A stretch of DNA of 64,000 nt from Anisodus tanguticus (lineage: Eukaryota; Streptophyta; Magnoliopsida; Solanales; Solanaceae): contig CM067541.1 in NCBI GenBank assembly GCA_034509755.1, positions 14,248,001 through 14,312,000 of the forward strand, in the 5' to 3' direction. Positions 12,581 to 23,136 of this stretch are shown one piece after another. Position 1 is the stretch's first letter. Each line of letters opens with the position of its first letter. The notes beneath the pieces are model-generated. The model did not search any database and was not told the DNA's origin. It saw nothing but the letters and a program-made list of their open reading frames with translations. Made by a program: the position numbers and the translations under genes.

Positions 12581-13260
12581 TGTTAATGTTTGGTTTGGTG
12601 TTGTGACATTTGACCCATCATATCTTCTGAAGTACTGATTCGAATGCATAAAAATGTTGGGACAAATGTCATAACATTCGGACCAACATCTTTGAAAAAC
12701 AGTTTTGCCTTACTTCACGGAATGAAGTAATATTTTTGTAAATATTACTATGAAGTAAAAATGACTTGCAAGGTAAAAATGAGCCAGTGAAAAACGTGGG
12801 AAGAACGAGTCAAGGTTGTTGCTTTGCGTGAGGAACAAGTCAAAGATGTTAGAGGATTTTACTCCATGATCTTCTCCAACAAATACACCAGTTGCCCACC
12901 TTTCCCTCAACATTCTCAACGGACCGATGAACTCTTCAAAGAAGACTCTCTACTATAAATAGAGAGACTACTACAGTGAATTGATATCCAGAATCATATT
13001 GCAAAAATACCAAGAGAGCTCTCGGGATTTCATCTCAAAAATCTGGATCACAAGTGTTGCTTGAGTGTGTCGACAACATTCTGTCCAACATTACAATTGC
13101 TGTTTAGATTCTAGATTGGTTTTGTATGGAGCGATTGTAATGAGAGGTTTTCTATGTCTACTTAGTTAGATTTTTCAGGCAGAAGTCATCTGCGACTTCA
13201 ACTTTTAATTCATTTCCATTTTATCTTGTAAATCCGTAAAGAAAGGAATTTGTAATTTTG

Positions 13261-13337
<77 letters not shown>

Positions 13338-13464
13338 CATTTACTCTTTAAAGTTCCTGTTTTGCTAAGTGTTGTTACTGATGTCGGACGACATTCGGAA
13401 ACAGAATTGACATTCAATTTATTTCATTTTATTTTTACTTTTCGATAGCGTTTGACACCCTTCA
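12581..13464 (+). repeat. 3' LTR of the 10-kb copia element
   Basis: It starts TGTTAATG and ends CCCTTCA, and is collinear with 3421-4322. It differs by a few substitutions, two deletions and an expanded TA repeat. Confidence 0.93.
13266..13334. repeat. (TA)n microsatellite within 3' LTR
   Basis: About 35 uninterrupted TA units. The same site in the 5' LTR (near 4100) has only a short, interrupted TA stretch, so the array expanded after insertion. Confidence 0.97.
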
Positions 13465-14083
13465 TTATTGATTAAGAAAAATAGTGCAAATCAAACAATT
13501 GCAAAAAAATCGAAGGGTTGATACAAACACCTGAACAAAAAACGTGTCCAAACTTATCATATCTGATGATGTTGCACTCTTAGTCCAAAAGCACTTTGAT
13601 TAAAATAAGGAAATTAATTAATTAGTGGTGCATCCTTACTAAGCTAACAACAACACTCATAATTAGTGTGAATCCTTGGTGAGCGCACAACTATATTTAT
13701 TGTAAATAACTTGTAGGCTAATCATACAAGTAGTGGCAGAAAAAAAAAAATCACAAATGAAATTCAAAATTTAAAGAAGTAAATACACGAAGAAGTCAGA
13801 GAAATTCAACACCTATTATACATATAAAAAATAATTTTAACATTATATATACAATATAATTTTTTGACGAATGAAGTTTAAATAAACCTCCCTTCATCAG
13901 CCTAGCTCCGTCCATGTATAGAAGTACTTATGCATTTCGTGCATTGTCCCAATAGATTCCAACATTATCCCATAAACTTGAACTAGGTGGTTTAATTTAT
14001 TATCTGTTCTTATATCAAATCGAGAATTAATTAAAAGTGTAATCACTGTTATCCAAATCCCATATCACCTCCAAGCCATCTCA
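13465..14083. other. Intergenic, no gene recognised
   Basis: AT-rich DNA with a poly-A run at about 13740-13750. I see no coding signal and no obvious repeat boundary. Confidence 0.5.
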
Positions 14084-14123
14084 TTCTAAGTGTTCTCTCA
14101 CCACCATGAGAGAACACTTAGAA
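14084..14123. repeat. Perfect 17-bp hairpin
   Basis: TTCTAAGTGTTCTCTCA (14084-14100), the 6-base loop CCACCA, and its exact reverse complement (14107-14123). A variant of one arm (gagaaaacacttagaa) recurs near 14421. It is perfect where the neighbourhood is decayed. It may be the tip of a foldback transposon; function is unknown. Confidence 0.9.
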
Positions 14124-14333
14124 CTAATAGTCTTTTTAGTTTTTCACCTGGTATTCAATATTATTATGGTGTTCGATTAAATTTAAATTCATATAGAAAA
14201 AATCCCATATCAAAGGATAAATCATTTCATAACAAAGACGATTTCATATTTAGTAACGAGATATCACTATCTCTTACAACACTGCTTGAAAATAAGACAC
14301 AATTTACTTTAATATCAAACATGAAGTAAAGTG

Positions 14334-15045
14334 TAACAACCCACAGATAGCTGGCGGTTGAATCGGTTGAATTTTAGAAGAGTTTTTTACGAATGTATTT
14401 TTGGCAAATCCCGCATTAAAATGAGAAAACACTTAGAATCATATTTTGTTAAAGAGTCTCATATGAAATGAGAACATAGATTCCTTATATGGACTTGGAC
14501 AATCCTTACCCTATAAGCTAGCTTTTGGAGTTGAGTTAGGCCTAAGATTCATTCTTTACATGTTAAGAGTCTCACATCGGATATGAAATGGGAACATCGA
14601 CTCCTTATATGGACGTGGACAATCCTCACCCAACAAGCTAGCTTTTGGAGTTGAGTTAGACTCAAGATTCATTCTTTAAATAGTATCAGAGCCAGGCCAA
14701 TTCCAACAATTTATTCGTCGATGTGAGACTCTTAACATATTTCATGATGCAACTGTTAATGCATTGTTTGGGTTAAAGTCCAAGGGAACAAAACCGTCTA
14801 AATTAAGATTGGACCAGAGCAAACAATCCATTGTTAGTTGAATGTAGGCCTATACAAGTAGTATAAGAGCTAGTACCTCTCTTAATATGGTGGCAAGACA
14901 AACTTCAACTAGGACACTAAATTCTTAAGAGAGTTGAATATAACAACCCATAAATCACTGACAGTTGAACTCGAAAGGGGGTTCATTGTGAAGATTATCT
15001 TCAGCAAATTTTACGTCGGAATAAGAGGGAAAAGTTAGGGATCAT
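14334..15045. repeat. Pair of ~110-bp direct repeats around a TRIM-like unit
   Basis: 14334-14446 and 14940-15045 are diverged direct repeats. Shared landmarks are TAACAACCCA, a GGTTGAA/AGTTGAA block, and 'caaat..t..cg...aa..agag.aaaa...tta..atcata'. They could be LTRs of a miniature element into which the 14447-14693 unit inserted, or remains of a tandem duplication. No coding capacity lies between them. Confidence 0.5.
14447..14693 (+). mobile_element. TRIM-like tandem LTR-LTR unit with PBS
   Basis: Two LTR-like copies abut: 14447-14560 and 14561-14680. Both begin TGTTAA(A)GAGTCTCA and end CATTCTTTA(C/A)A. Immediately after the second is TAGTATCAGAGCC (14681-14693), the tRNA-iMet primer site with one change. 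The size (114-120 bp LTRs, no ORF) fits a terminal-repeat retrotransposon in miniature. A short inverted fragment of the LTR start (GATGTGAGACTCTTAACA) sits at about 14720-14737. An inverted single copy with primer site is at 60714-60847. Confidence 0.75.
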
Positions 15046-15845
15046 ATAAAGGTATATTCATGGTTCAGCTCTTAATGAGAATTTTGTATATATAGTAAAT
15101 GATAAATTAATTCCTCAGTGAAAATTCTACTTCCGTCGCTACTTATATAGTGTGCGTAAATTTGATGTACACCATGAATTGTTTATATCTTAGTAGAATA
15201 CAATGTGATTAATGTTGTATTATATGCTAATTCTGTGGACTTCTACATTATTAGTCCTCTAAAAAGAACCATTGGGGTTTTAGATTGGATTATCCGAGCT
15301 ATTCTTAAAACTTTAATCAATTATATTAAATATATATAATTGGACTCACTTGTGGTCTTGTAGTTGGACAGAAAGAAAAGCAGTTGAAAATCAATTATTG
15401 TTTGTGGTGGCCTACATTCGTATATCAGATTAGTTAAGCAACTAAATATAATTATGTTAAAAATTAGAAAGGTAGTGGAAATCCCACTTCAACTAAAGAA
15501 TTTATAAATTATTTTTTTAGTGACATCAATGTCCAATAAATCTATCCAAATTTATCTAATCTTCCATTATTTTAAGACTTACTATTCTTTTTTCTATTAT
15601 TAGTTGGGAATACATATGATTCTTTAATTAGGCTTACGTGAGCATCTCAAGATACCTCATCACTCGACTTAACGAGGGAAAATTTATTGCAATACGTTGT
15701 ACCAACTTTATCTTTTTTTTCTCAAATTCTTTTATCACAATTAGTTTAGTACAAATGAATCTTTTTATTCGTTTTTTGTACTATGAGTATGATTTGTTAG
15801 AGGAATTTAATCTTTTTGTTATTTGTGAAATTATCTGAGTCATTG
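15046..15845. other. Intergenic, no gene recognised
   Basis: AT-rich DNA. A 66-codon plus-strand ORF at 15638-15838 is Phe/Ile-rich and has no recognisable domain; I do not call it a gene. Confidence 0.45.
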
Positions 15846-16135
15846 TGTGACACTCCTGACGAAGGGCGGACCAACGAGAACGGGTTAAAGAGAAGAACTG
15901 ACAAATTTTAAGGCTAGCAAATTTCCAGAAGGGAAGCATGTTACACCTTAGGTGAATCACACATCATAATGAAAAAGAAAAATGAAGAGGATATTTATAA
16001 GGCATAGCACAACTTCACACGGTACACACATTTTTAGACCGATGATGACATAGCCCAATGAACAAATCCGTAAGTTTTATTCGGCCAATACGGACAATAC
16101 ATGTCACGAGCTTGGACCTTGACATATTAATGAAT
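15846..16135. repeat. Decayed dispersed repeat, copy 2
   Basis: Related to 2615-2960 in the same orientation, but with one copy of the central 72-bp unit. It begins near GTGACACTCCTGACGAAGGG and ends near CATGTCACGAGCTTGG. Confidence 0.45.
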
Positions 16136-17515
16136 TCTAAACATGCAATTCACATTTAGCCTAAGGAATTAAGTAGTTAATTTATATGTGCTTGATGTCA
16201 TGTTATATACTCTTAATAATACTGAATTAGATTCTCGCATGCAATTATTCTAATTTAAGACTTGTGAGAATCTAATACTAAGAGGAAATTAATGATATCT
16301 TATCATATCTTGATTAAGCTTTAATTTCAATCTTAAATTAAATAAATCCAGCCAATGTATCATTAGGTCATTTGATATCTACAATAATTCTTATCTGTTC
16401 ATACACATGTTGGTGTCGATCTTTAATTTGTTAATGTCTTGTCTTAATTCAAGGAAAATATTCTTCGATTCACATAGTGTCTCTTTCTTTTGTATTCATC
16501 TTTTAAGAGGCTCAAAATGCATCTTAATATTATTATTTTTACTTTCTTCCCATTTAAGCATTTGCTTAGAGGGTTAATTAATATTTAAATCTCATTACAA
16601 ATGAAGAAAAAAAAGATGGTGAGATATAGCCTAAAGACATCAATTTGTAATTAATTAGTAATATTGTCAACAACTTTATATTGCATTTTGAACATTTCCT
16701 TAATAAGAAGAAGAGCAAATGTTCTTGAAATGTGAGAGTAACAACAATTAGAACTTTCTAATGCCTTTAATGATTTTTCCTATAAAAGCAAAAAGAAGAA
16801 CTTCTAATCTTTTTATTTATTTCTATCTAACTAATAAAGTGTTCGACTAAACTGGTCATCTTATTTCTCAACTTATGATTTTTGTGCTTATAAATACTTT
16901 TAGCTTGATCAAAATTCATTATTTCATTGTTGTTCATCCTTTTCTTACCAAAATATTCTTAATTGTACAATTTTTTGTGATAAAAGAGTAAGCACATTTT
17001 AGTCATTTTATCTAAAGAACGGCTTATCAACATTCCTTTTTAGCAATCACATCATCTGGTTATCAATTTTTGCATGTTTATCCACACACATATTTGTTTA
17101 TTTATAAAATTAATCAACACTTAAAAGTATTTAACAACACGTAATATTTATCAACTATTTACGATCAACTAACTCAAACGCTCTCAAAATTACAAGTTTA
17201 AGCACTTTGTCCTTTTCTCACTTTTTTTTCTTTTTCATTTTTCATTTTCTCTTTAAAAGAAGCTAACTATTAGTAAGGAAACTGCTGCCTTTCAAAGTAC
17301 AATGTCGCATTAGTAGTAGTAATAGCTACAAACTTAAAATAAAAACGATATTGATGATTATAATATATATCTTGCATGAATATTTTATTATACTCAGATA
17401 AATCACTTGTACTTTAGTTGCTTAATCAACTATATATTGTGAGTGGGATTTGGTTTTGGATTAGGACGTCACTTGTATTATTGAAGATTAATTTAACCTA
17501 TTAATGGTAAAAACA

Positions 17516-17552
<37 letters not shown>

Positions 17553-17955
17553 CTTAAACGATTACTCTATACTTTGTTGATTGTAATATTGAAAAATATA
17601 ATAAAAATAATTAGATTTCACATATACTCACGTTAGAAAAAATCCAATCGTCCTAGCCGTGTACGTCCATTTTCAAAATGGAACCTGACGATGAATGGGC
17701 CAATTTTTTTTGGTGGGACCAATATTAGTCATTTTATTCATAGTGGAACATACAACTTTTATTTGGTCCTACTATATCAATTAGTGTCCAGCTGCTTTTA
17801 CTTTTTTCTTTTTGTCATATTTCTTTTCTTTTTTTATTTATAAATTTTGTTGAAAGTAGTTTTTTCTATAAAATAAATATGTGAGAATTGAAGAATTGAA
17901 TTGAGGAAGACTATGTGAAAGACTCTAATTGACATCACTAGACTATATGACATAG
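16136..17955. other. Intergenic, no gene recognised; contains (TA)n at 17518-17549
   Basis: AT-rich non-coding DNA with several poly-T/CT stretches (for example 17220-17250). A TA microsatellite lies at 17518-17549. The last five bases, CATAG, are the probable target-site duplication of the element that follows. Confidence 0.5.
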
Positions 17956-18885
17956 TGTTGGATATGTAAATCAGTACGGGAAGTAAATAAATATTACAAC
18001 TGTTCGAAAGAATAAACAAGCCAATGTTCAGAACTGCCGCAAGCTTGTTGAGTCTTGAATCTTGATAACCTGAAATCAAGAAATACTAAATCTGGATTGT
18101 TACAACTGTGGAAGAGTCGAGAGATGGCTCTCTGTCTTTAAGATAAGATTGCTCCGTATATATGCTTTTACGTTAACGGGCAATAGTCTCCCAAGATAAA
18201 ACAACAACTAATCAACACTACAAAACAAATAGGTTGATTCTGACGAAGAAAACAAAACACGAAACGACTTGCTGAAGAACGGAAAAGGAAGGAAGAGTTT
18301 TGAGTTTTCTGTTCAATTTTGTGGACATAATTTCAGTTTTTCTCTTCTTCTGTTTCTGTGTTATATATTGTTGTCTTATTTTCTGTCACCCACAATTGAG
18401 CCAAAAGGCTCCAATATATATCAGAAGAAGCCCAAAGCCAAAAGCCCAAAGCCCAAGGCCCAAGGCCCACGACCCGTGACCCAAGACCCGAGCCCGGATC
18501 GGACGGGCGCGCGGCGGCGGCGCGCGTGTGGGCTTAGCCTTGAACCCAAGCACATCTAGGTCCTTCCTCCTTCAAACACATGGGTTACCCCTTGAGGTCC
18601 CAAACCCTTAGCCAATTTTGAAACTTATAAAGAGAACAATTCTTCCTATTCCCACCAATGTGGTAGATTTGTCCCACACTATATTTTCATGCCTCAAACA
18701 CCTTACTTCGTGGACCAATATCTCTTTCATTTCTTAACGAAATTTGACGATCTTTGGCCCTACGGTCATCTACTCACTTGGTAGATTATGCACGTGTGAA
18801 GAGACAAAGCCCCAACATGCGAAATCCTAGTGTTTAAGTCATTAAATACGGGTGGATGCACCTCCCCACCAAAGGAAAATTTACA
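17956..18885 (-). repeat. 3' LTR of the minus-strand copia (left copy)
   Basis: Collinear with 23137-24181. It lacks a segment of about 130 bp present in the right copy between 'ctccaatatata' and 'tcagaagaagccc'. It contains a strikingly GC-rich block (GGGCGCGCGGCGGCGG) near 18505-18525, unlike the surrounding AT-rich DNA. Confidence 0.85.
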
Positions 18886-18900
18886 AAAATCCCCTCTTGA
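18886..18900 (-). other. Polypurine tract (minus strand)
   Basis: On the minus strand TCAAGAGGGGATTTT directly precedes the LTR start TGTAAATTTT. This position fixes both the LTR edge and the element's orientation. Confidence 0.65.
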
Positions 18901-19299
18901 AAGAGATTTTGGCGCACACACAAGGTGCCTACTTTCAGCAATCTTTCAGCGAAATATTGCATCAGGAGAGGTAGCTTCTGCTTTAAACCTTCCCTAGTTG
19001 AATACCATCGAACTTACTTATTGCGCGGTGAACGTGATGTCTTAAACCGTCAGTGTTTAGTGTAAGCTAAGACAATGATACCAACACAATAACTCTCCTT
19101 ATTCATTTTCTTCTAATTGTTTTGTCCGTTGTGGCCATGGACACACTTGGATTCTTAAGTACGTTCATTTGAGGTGGCCTATCCTCTCACTTAAATAGGT
19201 GATCTCCTACAAGGTATCCTACTATACCCTACTTCACAAGTGTTAGGAATCATTAAAAGTTTCCCCAACCTTAACATCAACCGTTTGAGGATCGTTAAA

Positions 19300-22130
19300 G
19301 GTTTGGAAGCTTAACCTTTACCCACCATGCAGGTAGCACTTTAATGTCTATCGCGGGAACAACTTTGGATTCATGTTTCCCTACATAAATCATCATTCGA
19401 AGTGCTCTTGCTTCCATCGAAGCGCTCAATTGAACCTTTTGCAGCTTAGTTTTCCCATTGAACCAAATTCTTGGGATCTCCAGTCCGTATGGTTGGGTTA
19501 TCACCGCAAAGGTTCGTATTGTTTGGGTTTTTAAGCCCATTCCCCTAGACAGGCAGAACACTTGATCTCCGGGTAGTCCCTTAGTTAAAAGGGTCCGCTA
19601 TATCCTTTGATTAGTAATCAAGGATGTGACACCCATGATGATCAACTGTCATACGGTCTTATGTCTTCGACAAATCTTGAGAGATATGTCCAGACGCCGT
19701 CATCCGTGTCCTTCCTGAAGCCGACCGGCTAGCCATAGTGTATAACTGTTAAAGGCACGGGTTTCTCCCAATAAGGGACGTCCTCTAAGGAGTCGTGAAG
19801 TTACTCAACTTCTTTCATGCTTTGTAAAAAGCGATAAACTCCGATTGCATCATGAATCGGCCGATGCAAGTTTTCTTAGAGGATTTTCCAAGACCCACCA
19901 TACACATTTACTTGTGGCTTTGGTGTTCTTCACATCTGATATCCAGTTTGCATCACTGTGTTCTCCCAGAACTGCTGGCCATTCAGAATACCATAATCCG
20001 TAGATAAGCGAATATTTTAGATATCGTCATATCTGACTTAACGCCTTCTATCGATTATTTTCAGAATCACGAGTGAACCTTAGTTCAACTGATCTGCTTT
20101 GTAGGCCGATACCAGGTCGACTGTAGTGTGTATAATACATTGAACTACATATGACCTGCACATATCGCTCCTTGTCTATGGGTGCACCATGATTCCAATC
20201 AGTTCTATGATTCATATCCATTGGTGACTTCAACGAGACTGTCAATTATCTCATAACTGAGTTTGGAGTTAGACCAGTCCGTTAGATGTCTTAGAAATCC
20301 AATTCCTAAGATGTCATCTGTGATACCCATATCTTTTGTTTCAATATAACTTCCACTCTCAGACTGTTGGTTTTCCAACTGTTGACTTTCTAACTTCAGA
20401 GTCAATGTTTCTGTGGTCAGATTCATTGTTTCTATTTTATCTGAAACTTCCAGGACCAAAATGTAAACATTTCAGGGACCAAAATGAAATTTCAGGAAGA
20501 AGCCCAACAGTCCAACAAACCAACTCTGATCCTCCCATTCCAACTCTCCGGTTAGGAAGGTTGTTTCAACATCCATGCCACGCAAGACTGCAATGGCCCT
20601 GGATGTTAAGCTATTCATAGGAAAGCACATGTACAAGTAGCCGAGGCCTTACACTCGTCAGTAGATCCATCTACTTTGTACTCACTTTTGAGTATTCTTT
20701 TCCATAACCTAAAGGTTCTTTTCTCTGAGGAAGATCAACCATTACACAAGTATGGTTCTATATGATGGAATCTATTTCTCTATTTAGCTTCTTTCTAAAG
20801 CAACGCTTTTGGAGATAACAATTAATTGTTAATTTTCCATGGTTCGTTCTCAACCATACAAGCTAGAAGGCCTGTAACAAGTCTTTGTCCCCTCTTTGCT
20901 CCGTCTCGGTTCAACATCTAGAATCCCTGAGTTCTGTAGATCTGGAATATTAAGTTCCGGATAGATAGCAACTTCTGAGTCCTGTAGATCCGGAACGTCT
21001 AGTTTCGGATAGTCAGGCCCCGCGGGTTCTTGTTAACCTCGAGCAATTACTCATTTTTCCTTTTCAAGGAAAGTTATCTTCAAAGAATTCAGCATTATTT
21101 GTGGCCAAGAGGCGATAAGCACTACTGTTATTTGTAGATCCAGTGGATAAGCAAGCTACAGTCTTAGGTCCAACTTGACCTGTTTCGGTAGTTCAACTTC
21201 TACCAAGCCACCCCACATCACAACATTTGTATGTGAGATCCTTTCTATGTCTCACACGGATGGTTATCCTTATCCTTATGCGAAGTTCTATTGAGAATCA
21301 CATTAGCGGTAAGGATCGCCTTGCCCCCACATATTTTGGGCTTACGGCTTTGCGCTTGGTTAACACTGTTGGACTGAGGTGAGTAATGAGCAGTCGTTTG
21401 ATGAACGATGCTTCACATTCTCCCCTCTATCACTACAAATTCTTCAATCTGTAGGCTTAGTTGATTTTCAACTTCTGCTTTGTAGCGCTTCTCTGCTTCA
21501 ACAGCTTCATCTTTGCTTTTCAACAAACAAAGGATACAATACGTTGTACCATCATCAATGAAGGCCACAAAGTACTTGTCTCCCCCATCTATTTTGTATA
21601 CACTTCAAAACACCCATGTAGGTGTGACTAAGTTCTAGAGGAGCGGTGCTTCTTTTGCTATTCCTTCGACGGAACTTGGAAATGTGATTTTGCCTCTTCA
21701 CCTACCTCACATTTATTTTGAGGGTTTATGTCGACAGAAGGCAACAATCTCAACTTCGTTAGCTTTTGAATGACTTTCTATTTAACGTGTCTTAATCTAC
21801 GATGGCATAGATGCACGGATTACAAATATATCATTCATTTGGCTACAACCATACTGTACCATTCTTATTTTTTATAGACCTGTTGGACTAGTCTCATAAC
21901 AGCTTGACCAACAACGTCCCTTAAACCAAGTTTGGGACATGTATCACATCATTTTAGAGTGATCCCATTCCCTGAAGTCCTATTGAGGACAACCTCTCCA
22001 ACCCCTTCTACTTTAGAGGTGGCGTTGCTTCACGTGAACAACCTCTTGCCCGTGGTTAAGGCATAACCGGATCATATGTGATCTGGATACTCTGGACCAC
22101 TCCAGTTGCTTTGGCAGACTGAGTGTCCAA
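19300..22130 (-). pseudogene. Remains of copia pol, minus strand
   Basis: The coding order runs right to left. Near 22050-21960 a pre-integrase-like stretch reads KVEGVGEVVLNRTSGNGITL. At 20205-20460 and 20048-20245 are reverse transcriptase C-terminal fragments (a KDMG...LGIGFLR block, then DKERY and YYTHYSRPGI, matching the usual DKERYQ...YLSHTRPDI region). Near 19970-19860 is an RNase H piece (SDANWISDVKNTKATS). At 19295-19561 is the pol C-terminus (FCLSRGMGLKT). Stops and frameshifts are frequent throughout, and much of integrase is not recognisable. Confidence 0.75.
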
Positions 22131-22860
22131 TTTGGCCTTCAGATCATTTAAGACCTGGAAACTCTGGCCCACCTCACTAAGTGTCCATTACTCTTCTGCC
22201 TTTCTTTTGGCCTTCAGATCATTAAAGACCTGGAAATTCTGGCCCACCACACTAGGTGTCCATTACTTTTCCTATGAAGTGAATTCTGGCCCCACTCCAG
22301 TCGCCCGTAGGCTTTGTATGACTGAGTGTCCAATATCATCCTATCAAAGAAATTTTGGCCCCACTCCAGTCGCCCCTTAGGCTTTGTATGAGTGAGTGTC
22401 CAATATCATCCTATGAAGGATCTTCTACCCAATAGTGTGACAGGCTCTACGTCTTTAGCTTTTAGTTTTCTTCCCTTATGATTGGTGCCTAGGGAAATCC
22501 CTGGCGCTCATTTAAGAGTGGTAACAGTTTTCGCACAGTCAGTGGATCTTTTTTCCTCGTATGTGCGAACATACTTTACACACTTTTAAAAATTACACTT
22601 ACAAGAACAGATCCTTTTAAGTCATTTACAAAATCCAATCTTTAAACGGGAAGTAAGATGAGATTAAACTTCTGATTTTAAAGCGTAAGGAATATAAATT
22701 ATTTCGTGAAAACATTTTCCTATTCCTCCTTACTTTAAGCCCTTTTTAATCAGACATCATTTAATCTTATTCTCGACAAGGAAGAAAAATTACTTATCCC
22801 AAATTCGGATTCTGGCCCACTTCGGTCACTTCATTGGACTGAGTGTCCATTTCCTCCTTA
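22098..22860 (-). repeat. Cluster of degenerate ~35-bp motif copies with 68- and 75-bp tandem units
   Basis: The motif 'tggcccactccagtcgc...gactgagtgtcca' occurs about six times (near 22098, 22167, 22240, 22288, 22356 and 22813). Two larger tandem pairs are built on it: period about 75 from 22132 and 22207, and period 68 from 22282 and 22350. It lies in the gag/protease part of the minus-strand copia. Confidence 0.75.
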
Positions 22861-23136
22861 CCATAATTCAGATCTTTTGTCTGGGACAGATATAGGCCTT
22901 CTGCTACAAGATAGAACCACATCTTCAGCTTTCTCCTCTTGTCCCAGTTGACATCCTCAGCCTCTCATAGGCGCTTGTTCCCACCACTCTCAAGAGCGGT
23001 GACACTATGAACACGTTGACCTTCAACATCATAATCAGAAGTCTCTTGTTCCAGAAAACCACAGCCATATCCAGATTTGGTCACACAACTTTTGACCGAC
23101 ATCTTTCGAACACTAATACAAATCTTGTCTTAAAAT
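22861..23136 (-). pseudogene. Possible gag remnant, minus strand
   Basis: A minus-strand frame from an ATG near 23101 stays open for about 45 codons, and beyond one stop for another 35 or so. It lies at the expected gag position next to the 5' LTR. No zinc knuckle or diagnostic motif is recognisable, so the call rests on position only. Confidence 0.35.

Larger units (their letters stand above)
3421..13464 (+). mobile_element. Ty1-copia LTR retrotransposon, SIRE/Maximus-like, degenerate
   Basis: A 10-kb element is bounded by two long direct repeats (about 0.9 kb each). The left repeat is followed by a primer-binding site complementary to initiator tRNA-Met, and the right one is preceded by a GGGGGAGA polypurine tract. 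Domain order is gag, protease, integrase, reverse transcriptase, RNase H, which is the copia order. An additional ORF lies between pol and the 3' LTR, as known for the SIRE/Maximus lineage. All coding regions carry several stops, so it is non-autonomous. The LTRs look about 95% alike outside indels, which implies an old but not ancient insertion. I see no clear target-site duplication; the first three bases of the left LTR do not match TGT of the right one. Confidence 0.93.

Noticed and set aside
13205..13417. 70-codon minus-strand ORF encoding an Ile-Tyr repeat
   Set aside because: It is the translation of the (TA)n microsatellite in the LTR; the same applies to 45052-45300.
18269..18559. 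96-codon plus-strand ORF with a hydrophobic start and KPK repeats
   Set aside because: It lies antisense inside an LTR and is partly duplicated as a broken frame in the other LTR.
22282..22415. CRISPR-like direct repeats
   Set aside because: These are tandem 68-bp units without spacers in a plant retroelement.
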